Below are positions 7,901 through 16,928 of a stretch of DNA of 22,723 nucleotides, in pieces. A model generated the notes under the pieces. It had not been told where the DNA came from and did not search any database. It was given only the letters and a program-made list of their open reading frames with translations. The translations under genes were made by a program, and so were the position numbers. Numbering within the stretch: position 1 is the stretch's first letter; the number at the start of each line of letters is the position of its first letter. Source of the DNA: an uncultured Acetatifactor sp. (GTDB lineage: Bacteria > Bacillota > Clostridia > Lachnospirales > Lachnospiraceae); NCBI GenBank assembly GCA_910586515.1, contig CAJUGL010000056.1, forward strand, positions 1-22,723, given 5' to 3'.

Positions 7901-9678
7901 CCCAAGCTCATGCCCGTAACTATATGTGCGAAAAAACTATCCGCGGTTATAGGCTCATCCTCTTTTATTGAGTAACGCACAAGGTTCGCATACTCAATAT
8001 TTGAAACCAAATATACAGAGGTTACCGCAATGTCGCAATCGTTCTTCTTTGCAGACTGATACAGCCTTTCCACCATGCTTGGATATAGCAAATCGTCATT
8101 ATCCATAAACCCTATATACTCACCGTTTGCATGCATCATTCCTGTATTTCTCGCCGCCGCGACCCCACTGTTTTCCTGATGTATCGCTACGATATTTCCG
8201 TACTTTTCAGCATACCAATCAATTATCTCAGGTGTACGGTCCGAGCTTCCATCATCTACAACAATAATTTCCACATCCGATTGCGATTGGGCTAGAACCG
8301 TATCAATACATCTTGCAATATAATTCTCCGCATTAAATGCCGGTATGACCATGCTGACCTTGGGACTGTCAAAACTCCATTCCTGTAGATAAGCCGGTTC
8401 TGATTCCGCCAGAACCAACTTCCCTTTTAATGTCTCCACATAGGCTTTTATAATAACACCGTTTTCACTTTCCAGTTTCTTCAGCAAAAGGTAATGCTGA
8501 TGAAGATCCCACGTATTTCCCAACAGTACTCCTTTTGTATCATATATCAAAAAGCCTTCCGCTTCTCCTTGAAAATCCCATGAAAAAGCCACATTTCCGC
8601 CATAGGATTCCCGCAGTACAGACGATCTGAATACGCACTCTCCGGTCTCATAAACCCGCTCTGGCAAAGGAAGCCTTCCTGCATCTTTCCTGTAAAATGC
8701 CTGCATCGCTTCGCACAGACACTTCTTTGTAAAATACCCATTCTGTACGGCCGGCGCAAACTGTTCCACAGCCTTTATATACTCCCGGTATTCCCCTTCT
8801 GTCATTCTCTCAATCAGCGCTGTCGCTTCTTCCAGCGTATTTACCGCTAATCCCAGGTGATTCATCTCAACCAATGTCTGATGCGCCCCCCCGGCAGGTA
8901 CAATGACGGGCATCCCTGCCGCCAGATATCTCGCGAGAGAAAAGGAATTACTTTTCTCCATATATTGACAGGAATATGTATCCCTATACCATACAAGCCC
9001 GAAACCTCCCCCTCTATTTAACTCCGAAAGAAGCTGGTACGGCTCCCGTTCCCCCAGGTTCCGTACATTTCCCTGGCCTGCTGAAGCATTATACAAATTC
9101 AACGGCACCGAATCGTTCCAGTCAGCCATCCCCTCAAAGCCTTCACTGTCTGTAAAGTAAATCTCCTTTCTGAATGTCGGCGTATTGAAAAGCGACTCTC
9201 TGACGGTATAATCCCACATTTCCTGTACCACAAACTTCATGCCCTTATGTATCCCGTTGTCTATTAGCCACTGCCGCATGGCATAAGTTGGAACAATCAG
9301 TACTTCCGCCTGATTGTACAGTTCTACAATACTCCCCAGCAGAGATTTATTACCCTCATCAGCCAGAGCCTCCAATTCATGGATCAGCACCGCAATCCGG
9401 GCGCCGTATGCCTTCAGGCGAAACACCAGTGCATGTTCAAACCTCATGCCGTTCCCTGTAGGAAACTGACAGATGACAAGATCGCCCCGGTTGATACCCG
9501 CAATAATCCCGTCCAGCCTGCTGCTCAGGCTCTCCCCGCTTTCGTCTTCTGCGTAATATCGATAAATCCCCATCTCCCTACAGCCCAGCTGGTGAGCTGC
9601 CTCGGCAACCATATGCTGCATATAATGGGACTTGTCCCGTAATGACCATCCGTTAATCCGTGTAATATATGTTTTCAT
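7897..9678 (-). CDS. Two-domain glycosyltransferase, Gtf3-like plus GT2, frameshifted near the C-terminus
   Basis: Residues 1 to about 335 match the Gtf3/Nss family, which in streptococci adds the second sugar to O-GlcNAc on the serine-rich adhesin. It is clearly paralogous to the N-terminal domain of the upstream enzyme (shared SLSS-R-DGIIA, MKFVVQE-WDY, GFGLVWY, SLARYLAAGMPVIVP). About 100 residues of unrecognised, beta-rich sequence follow (335-437). A GT2 (GT-A fold) domain starts at about 438 with VSMVIPAFNAENYIARC; it has DDGSSD at 475-480 and the metal-binding region MDNDD at 525-529. The frame closes early at residue 593 with GMSLG, before the usual GT2 C-terminal helices, which lie in another frame just downstream. 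ATG follows GGGAG by 8 nt. The 117-nt gap upstream holds a weak terminator and a possible promoter. The GT2 half may be inactive if the frameshift is real. Confidence 0.85.
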   Translation of the reverse strand: MKTYITRINGWSLRDKSHYMQHMVAEAAHQLGCREMGIYRYYAEDESGESLSSRLDGIIAGINRGDLVICQFPTGNGMRFEHALVFRLKAYGARIAVLIHELEALADEGNKSLLGSIVELYNQAEVLIVPTYAMRQWLIDNGIHKGMKFVVQEMWDYTVRESLFNTPTFRKEIYFTDSEGFEGMADWNDSVPLNLYNASAGQGNVRNLGEREPYQLLSELNRGGGFGLVWYRDTYSCQYMEKSNSFSLARYLAAGMPVIVPAGGAHQTLVEMNHLGLAVNTLEEATALIERMTEGEYREYIKAVEQFAPAVQNGYFTKKCLCEAMQAFYRKDAGRLPLPERVYETGECVFRSSVLRESYGGNVAFSWDFQGEAEGFLIYDTKGVLLGNTWDLHQHYLLLKKLESENGVIIKAYVETLKGKLVLAESEPAYLQEWSFDSPKVSMVIPAFNAENYIARCIDTVLAQSQSDVEIIVVDDGSSDRTPEIIDWYAEKYGNIVAIHQENSGVAAARNTGMMHANGEYIGFMDNDDLLYPSMVERLYQSAKKNDCDIAVTSVYLVSNIEYANLVRYSIKEDEPITADSFFAHIVTGMSLG

Positions 9679-9731
9679 ATCTATGCTCCCATTCTATCCT
9701 GATGCATCACGATTCGTGGCTTTGCCGTTTT

Positions 9732-9761
9732 ATAGTAACATTGTACATACAACATTAGCAA
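9732..9761 (-). promoter_or_regulatory. Possible promoter for the Gtf3-GT2 gene
   Basis: On the minus strand TTGCTA (9756-9761) and TACTAT (9732-9737) are spaced by 18 nt, about 55 nt upstream of the start codon. The boxes are imperfect. Its position just after a weak terminator suggests that this last gene can be transcribed separately. Confidence 0.3.
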
Positions 9762-9786
9762 AAAGCGCTCATATTGGCGCAATATG
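9760..9786 (-). terminator. Weak hairpin terminator after the Gtf3-GT-D gene
   Basis: A 7-bp inverted repeat CATATTG/CAATATG (9770-9776 with 9780-9786) is followed on the minus strand by AGCGC and then TTTTT (9760-9764). An alternative GCGC stem abuts the T-run directly. It starts about 10 nt past the stop codon. The stem is AT-rich and short, so read-through is likely. Confidence 0.4.
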
Positions 9787-9795
9787 TTCTAAACA

Positions 9796-11667
9796 TTAAT
9801 CGGTCAACATCTCCACTATTTCTCCGGTATAAACAGCATCGTTTTGTAAATCAATATATTCATCAAAATTAAATTCCGCTGTGTGCTTATTACTGAGTTT
9901 AATTTTTTGAGTAACCCCTTTCTTATACCACTCATATTCCGAATCAATATGTCCAATGTCTACCGCCCAATACCCCTCACAAGCAAGATCATAAGCCAAC
10001 ACTTTCGCCGTAGGTCCTAACATAAGCAGAATCAGCTTATTCTCCCCATATTTACAGATTACGTCCAAAATCACACCGTATTTACTATATGCATTTCGAG
10101 ATGGGCAGATAATCCGTTCTACCGATCTAGCTCCCTCGAACAGATCGTTTCCCACACCTGACCGTGAATAGACTCCTTCTACAATCAATATATCCTTGTC
10201 CGTAAAAAATTCTTTCAAATTCCAGAAGTGTTCTCCGGATACTGATTTGTCAGCCAAGTCTATATACGGCCGCGAAAGAAAAGTGCTGCCATAATGCTTT
10301 TTACTGGATAAAATCTCTTTATAAAAATCATGATAACGCTCCAGATGACCAGACCAAAAGGAATTACATTCAGCAGTATATCGCTCCCGCCTCCCAAAAA
10401 CATCCGGAAGGCACACCAATAATTTCTCATTATCCGGCATGGTAATGATTTTCTTCAACCTTTCCGCCAACACCTGATCATAATCCTGATAAGGGATGGA
10501 ATGCCCCGTCATTAAATCTATTTCCCCGTCCCCGAAACGGGCCACCGATATCTTCCTGTCATTTACATATGCTAATGTTTCCTGCATATCCATGACATTT
10601 ATTTTCTTCCCTCCAAACAGCGAATCCTGTTTTTTCTCCGCTAAAACGGTATGCGGTATCGGGAGATGGCGCATATCTGCCCGCAACAGCATCTGAATTG
10701 CATCTATCAGAAATTTTTTAATAAAGTAACCATTACGAAGCAAGGGCGCAAAATTTCTCACCTGTCCCACATATTCCTGGTACTCCGTCTCCTCCATATT
10801 TCCAACCCGCTCTACTGCCTCGTCCAGGCTATCGACTACCATCCCAAGATGATTTTCCTCAATCAAATACTGATTGGAAATTCCTCTTGGTACGATCACC
10901 GGAATCCCTGCTGCCAAATAAGCGCTAAGTTTAATGGTATTATTATATTTCATGTACTGATGCCAGTAGTCATTCCCATACCATACCAAGCCAAATCCAC
11001 CCTTTGATAATTCCAGCAAAAGGCTGTCGGGAACCATCCATCCCATAACCTGCACATTTTTTCCTGTACATTGTTCCGCCGTATATACCTTCAGAGGCAC
11101 ATCATAGTTCCATTGCTGTGGAAATAAAAATTTAGACGGGTTTCCCGCAAAATGAATTTCTCTCTGAAATCTGGGTGCCTGCGGAAAACGAATGTCCGTT
11201 ATATAGTCCCAAAGCTCCTGCACTACAAATTTCATATCTTCCCGAATTCCATTATCCTGCAAGAACGCTTTCATGGCATAAGAAGGCACCACAAGAACCT
11301 CTGCAGAATTAAATAAACCTATCACATACCCCAGCATAAAGCGGCTGCTCTCGAACATAAGTGCCTCCACATCATGCACAACAATGACTATTCTTCCTCC
11401 ATATGCCTTTATACGGTCAATCAGCCCTTCTTCAAACTTCAGTTGATTCCATGTCGGGTGTTGAAAAAAGACAATGTCTCCAGCGGAGATACTGGCAATG
11501 ATGCCATCGTATCGGGAACTCAAACTTTCATTGCTTTCATTCCTTGAATCATAAACATATATCCCCATATTCCGAAACCCCAGCTGATGACCAACACGGG
11601 AAACCATTTCCTGTGCATCCTGCGCTGCGCCGGCCAGCCCGTTTGTACACGATATGAACACCTTCAT
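9796..11667 (-). CDS. Two-domain glycosyltransferase, Gtf3-like fused to GT-D (DUF1792)
   Basis: The N-terminal half (1 to about 335) is a Gtf3/Nss-type hexosyltransferase: SLSSRYDGIIASI, VVHDVEALMF, MKFVVQELWDY, GGFGLVWYGND and LSAYLAAGIPVIVP. The C-terminal half (about 345-600) is a GT-D fold transferase of the DUF1792 type, with ISVARFGDGEIDLM (Asp380-x-Glu382) and the HIDSEYEWY end. In Streptococcus parasanguinis Gtf3 adds glucose to GlcNAc and the GT-D domain of dGT1 adds the third sugar. A fusion of the two would let one polypeptide carry out consecutive steps on the adhesin glycan; this is inference. The start at 11667 (623 aa) is set by GGGGAGGG, which is correctly spaced for it but touches the in-frame ATG at 11673. 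The gene follows gtfB by about 70 nt. Confidence 0.88.
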   Translation of the reverse strand: MKVFISCTNGLAGAAQDAQEMVSRVGHQLGFRNMGIYVYDSRNESNESLSSRYDGIIASISAGDIVFFQHPTWNQLKFEEGLIDRIKAYGGRIVIVVHDVEALMFESSRFMLGYVIGLFNSAEVLVVPSYAMKAFLQDNGIREDMKFVVQELWDYITDIRFPQAPRFQREIHFAGNPSKFLFPQQWNYDVPLKVYTAEQCTGKNVQVMGWMVPDSLLLELSKGGFGLVWYGNDYWHQYMKYNNTIKLSAYLAAGIPVIVPRGISNQYLIEENHLGMVVDSLDEAVERVGNMEETEYQEYVGQVRNFAPLLRNGYFIKKFLIDAIQMLLRADMRHLPIPHTVLAEKKQDSLFGGKKINVMDMQETLAYVNDRKISVARFGDGEIDLMTGHSIPYQDYDQVLAERLKKIITMPDNEKLLVCLPDVFGRRERYTAECNSFWSGHLERYHDFYKEILSSKKHYGSTFLSRPYIDLADKSVSGEHFWNLKEFFTDKDILIVEGVYSRSGVGNDLFEGARSVERIICPSRNAYSKYGVILDVICKYGENKLILLMLGPTAKVLAYDLACEGYWAVDIGHIDSEYEWYKKGVTQKIKLSNKHTAEFNFDEYIDLQNDAVYTGEIVEMLTD

Positions 11668-11736
11668 TGCCATCCCTCCCCAAAAGCAATCCTGCAGTTT
11701 ATCAAAATTTTCCCTCTCCCCGCTCCTCTGTATATA

Positions 11737-13104
11737 TTACTTCCCCTCTTCCAAAAACCTCCTGTAATCCTCCGAAAATTCCACCAGCGCAGCCGCCCTC
11801 TGCTTCTGCAAACGCTCCGCAAGTACAGACACCTTTCCGATAGTCTCCCTGAAATCAGCAATCATCCTGTCCGCTTCCTTAACAGGATAAACCTGCCTGC
11901 TGCTTACATAGTCCCTGTTATGGGCTGTTTCCTGGAAAGCGAAAATCAGCTGGTTATTCAGGAAAGCTCTCCGTACCGCAGAGACAATCTCCCCTTCATA
12001 ATTAATATCAAGATAATAATCACATTTATCAAAAAGTTCCTTAAGAACCTCTGATTTCACGCCCGGATATAGACTGACATTATTAAATGCCTCCATTTCC
12101 ATAAGCCTTGACGACATTTCCGTCAGGGCGGCAATGTGAAAATGCATCTGCGGAATCGCTTTAACAATCTCCCTGCAATGCTCAATCCGGTCAGAATTGG
12201 TACAAATCAGCGCTTCCATCCTGCGCCTGTTCTTTCTCTTGAATGGATAAATAAAGCCCAGCTTCCGCACCATTTCCCGAGACGCCCCCAGCTCCAGCAA
12301 TCTCGTATACGAATTCTCCATCTGCACCATAATTTGGGCCGTCCTGGGCGCCTCTCCCCGCAGGATCATCTGCATATTCCCGGGAATCTCATCCCTCACA
12401 GGCTCCTGCCAGAATAATATATCTCTCTTCTCCGCTCCGCCCAGGGCATTAGATACAAAGAAAGGCGTAGACAGGGAATTGAAGAACAGCCTGTCAGGCT
12501 CCAATCCCGCACGCTTGAGAAAATAAAGAATAAATTCCGTCTTTGTCCTGAAAAATTTTACTTCCTTCCCCTCGTTCAGCACAATATCCCCGGTAACATA
12601 GTTCAGCACAATGACTTCCTGACCTGCGGCCGAAAACCAGGACTTATTCACCTTCTGCCCCCTGGCGTTAAAGATCGTCCTGGCATAAAGCGCCCCATAG
12701 CGATTATAGTGATCGCTTACTCTCACAATTCCCCTCTCGTCCAGCCAGTCCACTACATTAACCAGCCTCTTATGGGCAGGCTCGGCATAAAAAATCCTTC
12801 CCCGCTCCCGGTTGTAATCGCTGATTTTGCCGTTGCTGTTATTCCCGCTGATCTCCCAGTAATCCGGTACCGAAATCTGGTTAAAGTACCGCGGCTTTCC
12901 TGGAACGTTCTCCTGTTCCCTGAAATCCCCCAGAAAAAACCCAAATACCGAGATAACATCCTCCGGCAGAAAGCCGTCGTCCTCTATTACGACTGCCGGG
13001 AAATCATATCCCGCCTTCTTAAAGGAAGTATGTAAATCTTTGCTGCCCTGCCCATAATAGTCAAAAAGGAGCACTATCTGCTCTGATTGATTGTCTCTGC
13101 CCAT
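11737..13104 (-). CDS. gtfB: Accessory Sec glycosylation protein GtfB (Gtf2), partner of GtfA
   Basis: GtfB is the substrate-binding partner of GtfA. Together they form the O-GlcNAc transferase that modifies Ser/Thr repeats of the adhesin in the cytosol before export. The 455-residue length is normal for the family. Recognisable segments are IVLLFDYYGQGSKDLHTSFKKAGYD near the start in shortened form (LLFDYYGQGSKDLH), YFNQISVPDYWEI, AEPAHKRLVNVVDW, FFNSLSTPFFVSNAL and a C-terminal CDYYLDINYEGEIVSAVRR-type GT-B half. As usual for GtfB, it lacks the E-x7-E catalytic motif that GtfA carries. It overlaps the end of gtfA by 31 nt and has GGTGGAG upstream of its ATG, so translation is probably coupled to gtfA and the two subunits are made together. 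Confidence 0.93.
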   Translation of the reverse strand: MGRDNQSEQIVLLFDYYGQGSKDLHTSFKKAGYDFPAVVIEDDGFLPEDVISVFGFFLGDFREQENVPGKPRYFNQISVPDYWEISGNNSNGKISDYNRERGRIFYAEPAHKRLVNVVDWLDERGIVRVSDHYNRYGALYARTIFNARGQKVNKSWFSAAGQEVIVLNYVTGDIVLNEGKEVKFFRTKTEFILYFLKRAGLEPDRLFFNSLSTPFFVSNALGGAEKRDILFWQEPVRDEIPGNMQMILRGEAPRTAQIMVQMENSYTRLLELGASREMVRKLGFIYPFKRKNRRRMEALICTNSDRIEHCREIVKAIPQMHFHIAALTEMSSRLMEMEAFNNVSLYPGVKSEVLKELFDKCDYYLDINYEGEIVSAVRRAFLNNQLIFAFQETAHNRDYVSSRQVYPVKEADRMIADFRETIGKVSVLAERLQKQRAAALVEFSEDYRRFLEEGK

Positions 13105-14573
13105 CTCTTCTCCACCTCTCCCGTAAGATAGCTCTTCGCTTTCTGATAAGCGTGCTGATGGAAGCGCTCCAGGTCCGCTTCCTTAAACAATCTGACGATC
13201 CGTTCCGTCAGCTCCCGCACCCGCTCCTTCTTATCCATTTTATCTCCGCCCGGAATTAAATAACCATTCTCCCCCTCATCAATGAAGTTTTGGTTCCCAT
13301 ACCGGACGTCAAAACCAATGATGGGCAGGCCTGATCCAATGGCCTCCATCAGGGAAAGCCCGAATCCCTCGCTGGTAGAACCAGACAGGTAAGCCTCATA
13401 TTCCTGATATAACTCGTCCAGCTTCTGCTGACCGCATAATCTGATATATTTACCACAGCCCTTTTGGGATATCTGTGCCTGCAGCTTTGACTCCTCGCCG
13501 CCCTTGCCATAGATGTCCAGAGATAAGTCAGGAATCTGCTTCCTGGCCTCTGCCACCGCATCAATCAGCCAGTCTACATGCTTCTCCGTGGCCAGTCTGG
13601 ACGCCGTTATCAGGGATTGCTTCCTTCTCGCCTTTGCGGGAACCTTCAATTCATCCAGGCTTCCCACCGGAATCGTTACTACCTCCGGCTCCGCTCCCCT
13701 ATACTGCCTAAACTGCTCCCGCAGCAGCTGATTCTGGGTTTCTGTGGCCGTGACATAGAAGTCTACATGCCTGTACTGGGAGAAGGAATATTCATAATAA
13801 TTATTCCAGAGAATATTGTTTTCATCCGTTCCTCCCTCGCTGAAGTGATCCGCATGAATCATGACGCCTACCCGGGCAGGCCCCGCGTTCTGCAGAATGG
13901 CCTGGCCGATGCCTGTTGTCCTGTCGATGAGAACTACATCCTGCCTTGTAAGGTTCAGGCGGGATACCATATATCCTACCAGTTCCTCTTTGGAACAGAG
14001 CAATTTATCCGGAAACTGATACATAACGACGTCATTATCCGTGATTTCCTCATAGGCAACGCTGCCGTCTTCATTAAAAAATCTCCGCTGATACAAATGT
14101 GCGCTGTTATCCAGGGGCGCGTAATACTCCGAATAGATCCTGCAATAAGTATAATAATCCTTCCTGATCAGGCAGTTATCCGAAACCATCTCCACCCTGT
14201 GTACCCTGTCTCCGGAAACGTCTGTCATATACACGGTATAAAAATTATTATTTCCCGGAAAAATATATTTCGCAGTGGTTCCCTGCCGGGAAAAGGTATA
14301 CGGCCTGTCCCCAATGGTTTCCTCCAGCTGCTTTAACGTATAGGTCACCGGAGCGATACGCACATCCGTAAAAAAGGTGTAGAGCCAGACTACCTCCTCA
14401 TCCCGAAAACCCATATTCTCTGTCATATGCTGGATATTATCCCTTGAGAACATATCCGTAAATACGAACTTTGCCGGCTGTCCAATCCTGCGAAAAATGT
14501 TCGCCCTGTAAGCCTGGGCATATTCCACACCGCTGCTGGCCCATCCGATTCCTAGATTAAAATTGTAAATCAT
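13074..14573 (-). CDS. gtfA: Accessory Sec glycosyltransferase GtfA (Gtf1), O-GlcNAc transferase
   Basis: GtfA is the catalytic GT4-type (GT-B fold) subunit that transfers GlcNAc from UDP-GlcNAc to Ser/Thr of the serine-rich adhesin. The 499-residue protein begins with the family signature MIYNFNLGIGWASSGVEYAQ and has RKDYYTYCRIYSEYY and FFNEDGSVAYEEI in the GtfA-specific insertion. The nucleotide-binding half has SRLATEKHVDWLI and then SEGFGLSLMEAIG. In that motif Glu402 and Glu410 form the E-x7-E pair, followed by GFDVRYGNQNFI. This is a near-textbook member and should be active. The ATG is preceded by AAGGAGA at 8 nt, follows secA2 by 12 nt and its end overlaps gtfB. Confidence 0.95.
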   Translation of the reverse strand: MIYNFNLGIGWASSGVEYAQAYRANIFRRIGQPAKFVFTDMFSRDNIQHMTENMGFRDEEVVWLYTFFTDVRIAPVTYTLKQLEETIGDRPYTFSRQGTTAKYIFPGNNNFYTVYMTDVSGDRVHRVEMVSDNCLIRKDYYTYCRIYSEYYAPLDNSAHLYQRRFFNEDGSVAYEEITDNDVVMYQFPDKLLCSKEELVGYMVSRLNLTRQDVVLIDRTTGIGQAILQNAGPARVGVMIHADHFSEGGTDENNILWNNYYEYSFSQYRHVDFYVTATETQNQLLREQFRQYRGAEPEVVTIPVGSLDELKVPAKARRKQSLITASRLATEKHVDWLIDAVAEARKQIPDLSLDIYGKGGEESKLQAQISQKGCGKYIRLCGQQKLDELYQEYEAYLSGSTSEGFGLSLMEAIGSGLPIIGFDVRYGNQNFIDEGENGYLIPGGDKMDKKERVRELTERIVRLFKEADLERFHQHAYQKAKSYLTGEVEKRWAETINQSR

Positions 14574-14585
14574 AATGTACTCTCC

Positions 14586-16928
14586 TTATGGAAATAGTAT
14601 ATGAAGCTTTCCCTTATCGTCCGTGAACACATCGCTCAACAGAATATTCCGAATGATCTCCTTTTTTGCCGTGCGTTCCATCTCCCGGAACGACTTCAAT
14701 GCCTCTTTCTGGTACTCAAATACCGGGTTTCTCTGGGCTGTAGCCCTGCCGCTTACCGCAAACTGCAGCTGCTGCAGATAATCTACCTGCTCCACCCAGA
14801 TATTATCAATGGTACTCAATGTGGCAACCCGTACAAATTCATTCATCTCCTGCTTCCCGCCCAGCTTCTTCTTCTGCTCTTCCAGCCCCTTCATCACCAG
14901 ATTCAGAAGGTACAGCTCAACTGCAGCCGAATCCTCCTGGGAAAGTGCTTCGCCCTCCTTGTCCAGCCGGTAGGACAGATTATCCAGAATATAACGGTTC
15001 AGCTGATGAACATTCGGACTTTTACACTCTCCCAGGAATGAACGGATATTTTCCCTGGCAATCCTCATGATCGTACTGGCCGGCAAGGTCCCTCCGTCCA
15101 GGAGATGATTCCTGGCAGCATACATCAGCTCTCTCTGATACTTCAGCACATCGTCATAGGCCGCTGCCTGCTTTCTTCCGGATACTGCCTGCTCTTCCCC
15201 CAGCGCCTGCATTCTGTTGATCAGCCTTTTTATTTTTCGATGGCTGATCCGCTTTTTCCCTTCTATATATTTTTTTACCTGTTTCAGCTTTTTCTCCGCG
15301 ACAATCTTATCCTCAAGGGATACGAAAAAACGGCTGGTACCGGGATCTCCCTGCCTTCCTGCCCGGCCCCTGGCCTGACGTTCCTGTCTGCTGTTCGCCA
15401 TTCTGCCAATCCCGATAACCGCAAGACCTCCTAATTCCTTCACGCCCTCTCCCAGCCGGATATCGGTCCCCCGGCCCGCCATGGAAGTAGATACCGTAAC
15501 GGCGCCCATCTGTCCCGCCTCCCGTATCATTTCCGCTTCCCAGAATGCGTTGTTGGCATTTAAGACACAATGCGGAATACTCTCCTCCAGCAGAAGCTTC
15601 GACACCAGCTCCGTCTGGCCGATTGTCGTGGCCACAATCAGTACCGGCCTCCCTGTCTTATGGATCGCAACGGTTTCGTTGATTGCCGCCTCATACTGCT
15701 CTTCTGCCCTGACGAAAAAACAATCCTTCAAATCCTTTCTCTGCAAAGGGCGATTGGGCGGTATAATCAAGACCTTTTTCTTATAAAGATCCAACAATTC
15801 ATACGACGCGTCCGACATGGTGCCGCTCATTCCCGCCATCTTCGGAAACATCAGGAAAAGGCTCTGGTATGTAATGGAAGCCATGGAACGGGTCTCCCGG
15901 CTAATCTCCGCCTGCTCCTTGGCCTCCAGCGCCTGATGCTGGCCGCCGTGCAGCTTTACCCCCTTCAACATGCGTCCTGAACCCTCGTCCAGCAGTTCCA
16001 CTTCTCCCTCCTCGGAGACCATGTAGTCCTTCCCCTTCTCGAAGAGTACATGGGCCCGCAGCGCCAGGGTTACATGCCGGTTAATCTCAAAATGCTCCTT
16101 ACTGTAGAAGTTGTCTATCTGAAAAAAGGTTTCCGCATACTTGATCCCCTCTTCCGTAAACCACACCGCCATTTCCTTTGTCTCGTAATCTCTGCCCTCT
16201 TCCAAAGTGGTCACGAAAAAATCCGTCATTCCATATAGATTGGACTGTACCCTGGGCGCTCCCGCAATCACCAGCGGCATCCTCGCCGCATCCAGCAGAA
16301 CCGAATCTGCCTCATCAATAATCACATAGTAAAACTCCCGCATAAAGCGCTCTTCTGCGCTGGGTACCAGATTGTTAAACAGATAGTCGAAAGCCAGGCC
16401 GCCGTGAGTCGTATAGACAATATCTGCCTGATAAATTTCCTTCTTCCCCTCATTTCCGACACTTCTCTCTTCCTCTTCCTGTGTTCCCGCCGCTACCGTA
16501 AGCCCCATAAACCGGTAAACCGGACCCATCTCCTCCGCGTCACGCTCAGCCAGGTATCCGTTAGCCGTCACCAGTATGGTACTTTTCCCCGTCAGGGCAT
16601 TCAGGTACAAGGGCATTGTAGCCATCAGTGTCTTTCCTTCGCCGGTATTCATCTCCGCCAGATACCCCTGATGCATGGCGATTCCCCCCAATACCTGAAC
16701 ATCATAGGGAGCCTTACCCAATATCCGAAAATCCGCCTCACAGATAGCGGCATAAGCCTCCGGCAGCAAATCATCCAGGCTTTCTCCCGCGTGAAGGCGC
16801 TCCCTGAACTCCACGGTCAGATGAGCCAGTTCCTCGTCTGACAGCCTTTTCATGCTTTCTCCGCAGCTTCTTACCTGAAGCATGCACTTTTCCAGCTGTT
16901 TTAGTTTTCTCCTCTGTCTCATCCTCAA
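14586..16928 (-). CDS. secA2: Accessory Sec translocase ATPase SecA2
   Basis: SecA2 is the cytosolic motor that drives the glycosylated adhesin through the SecY2 channel. At 780 residues it is shorter than housekeeping SecA and ends at LHILFP with no cysteine-rich zinc-binding tail, as is typical of accessory SecA2. Visible motifs are Walker A MNTGEGKT (93-100), VTANGYLAERD, VIIDEADSVLLD (203-214), STSMAGRGTDIRLG and QARGRAGRQGDPG. The first 70 residues (KRLSDEELAHLTVEFRERL, ESLDDLLPEA) match family N-termini, so the ATG at 16928 is right even though it lies 158 nt inside asp3. A GAGG sits just before the ATG; coupling to asp3 translation is likely. Confidence 0.95.
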   Translation of the reverse strand: MRMRQRRKLKQLEKCMLQVRSCGESMKRLSDEELAHLTVEFRERLHAGESLDDLLPEAYAAICEADFRILGKAPYDVQVLGGIAMHQGYLAEMNTGEGKTLMATMPLYLNALTGKSTILVTANGYLAERDAEEMGPVYRFMGLTVAAGTQEEEERSVGNEGKKEIYQADIVYTTHGGLAFDYLFNNLVPSAEERFMREFYYVIIDEADSVLLDAARMPLVIAGAPRVQSNLYGMTDFFVTTLEEGRDYETKEMAVWFTEEGIKYAETFFQIDNFYSKEHFEINRHVTLALRAHVLFEKGKDYMVSEEGEVELLDEGSGRMLKGVKLHGGQHQALEAKEQAEISRETRSMASITYQSLFLMFPKMAGMSGTMSDASYELLDLYKKKVLIIPPNRPLQRKDLKDCFFVRAEEQYEAAINETVAIHKTGRPVLIVATTIGQTELVSKLLLEESIPHCVLNANNAFWEAEMIREAGQMGAVTVSTSMAGRGTDIRLGEGVKELGGLAVIGIGRMANSRQERQARGRAGRQGDPGTSRFFVSLEDKIVAEKKLKQVKKYIEGKKRISHRKIKRLINRMQALGEEQAVSGRKQAAAYDDVLKYQRELMYAARNHLLDGGTLPASTIMRIARENIRSFLGECKSPNVHQLNRYILDNLSYRLDKEGEALSQEDSAAVELYLLNLVMKGLEEQKKKLGGKQEMNEFVRVATLSTIDNIWVEQVDYLQQLQFAVSGRATAQRNPVFEYQKEALKSFREMERTAKKEIIRNILLSDVFTDDKGKLHILFP

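Noticed and set aside
7895..7905. Programmed -1 frameshift or phase-variable tract
   Set aside because: The G-run is only four bases and no canonical X-XXY-YYZ slippery heptamer is present; mutation or sequencing error is more likely, though P-site slippage is not excluded.
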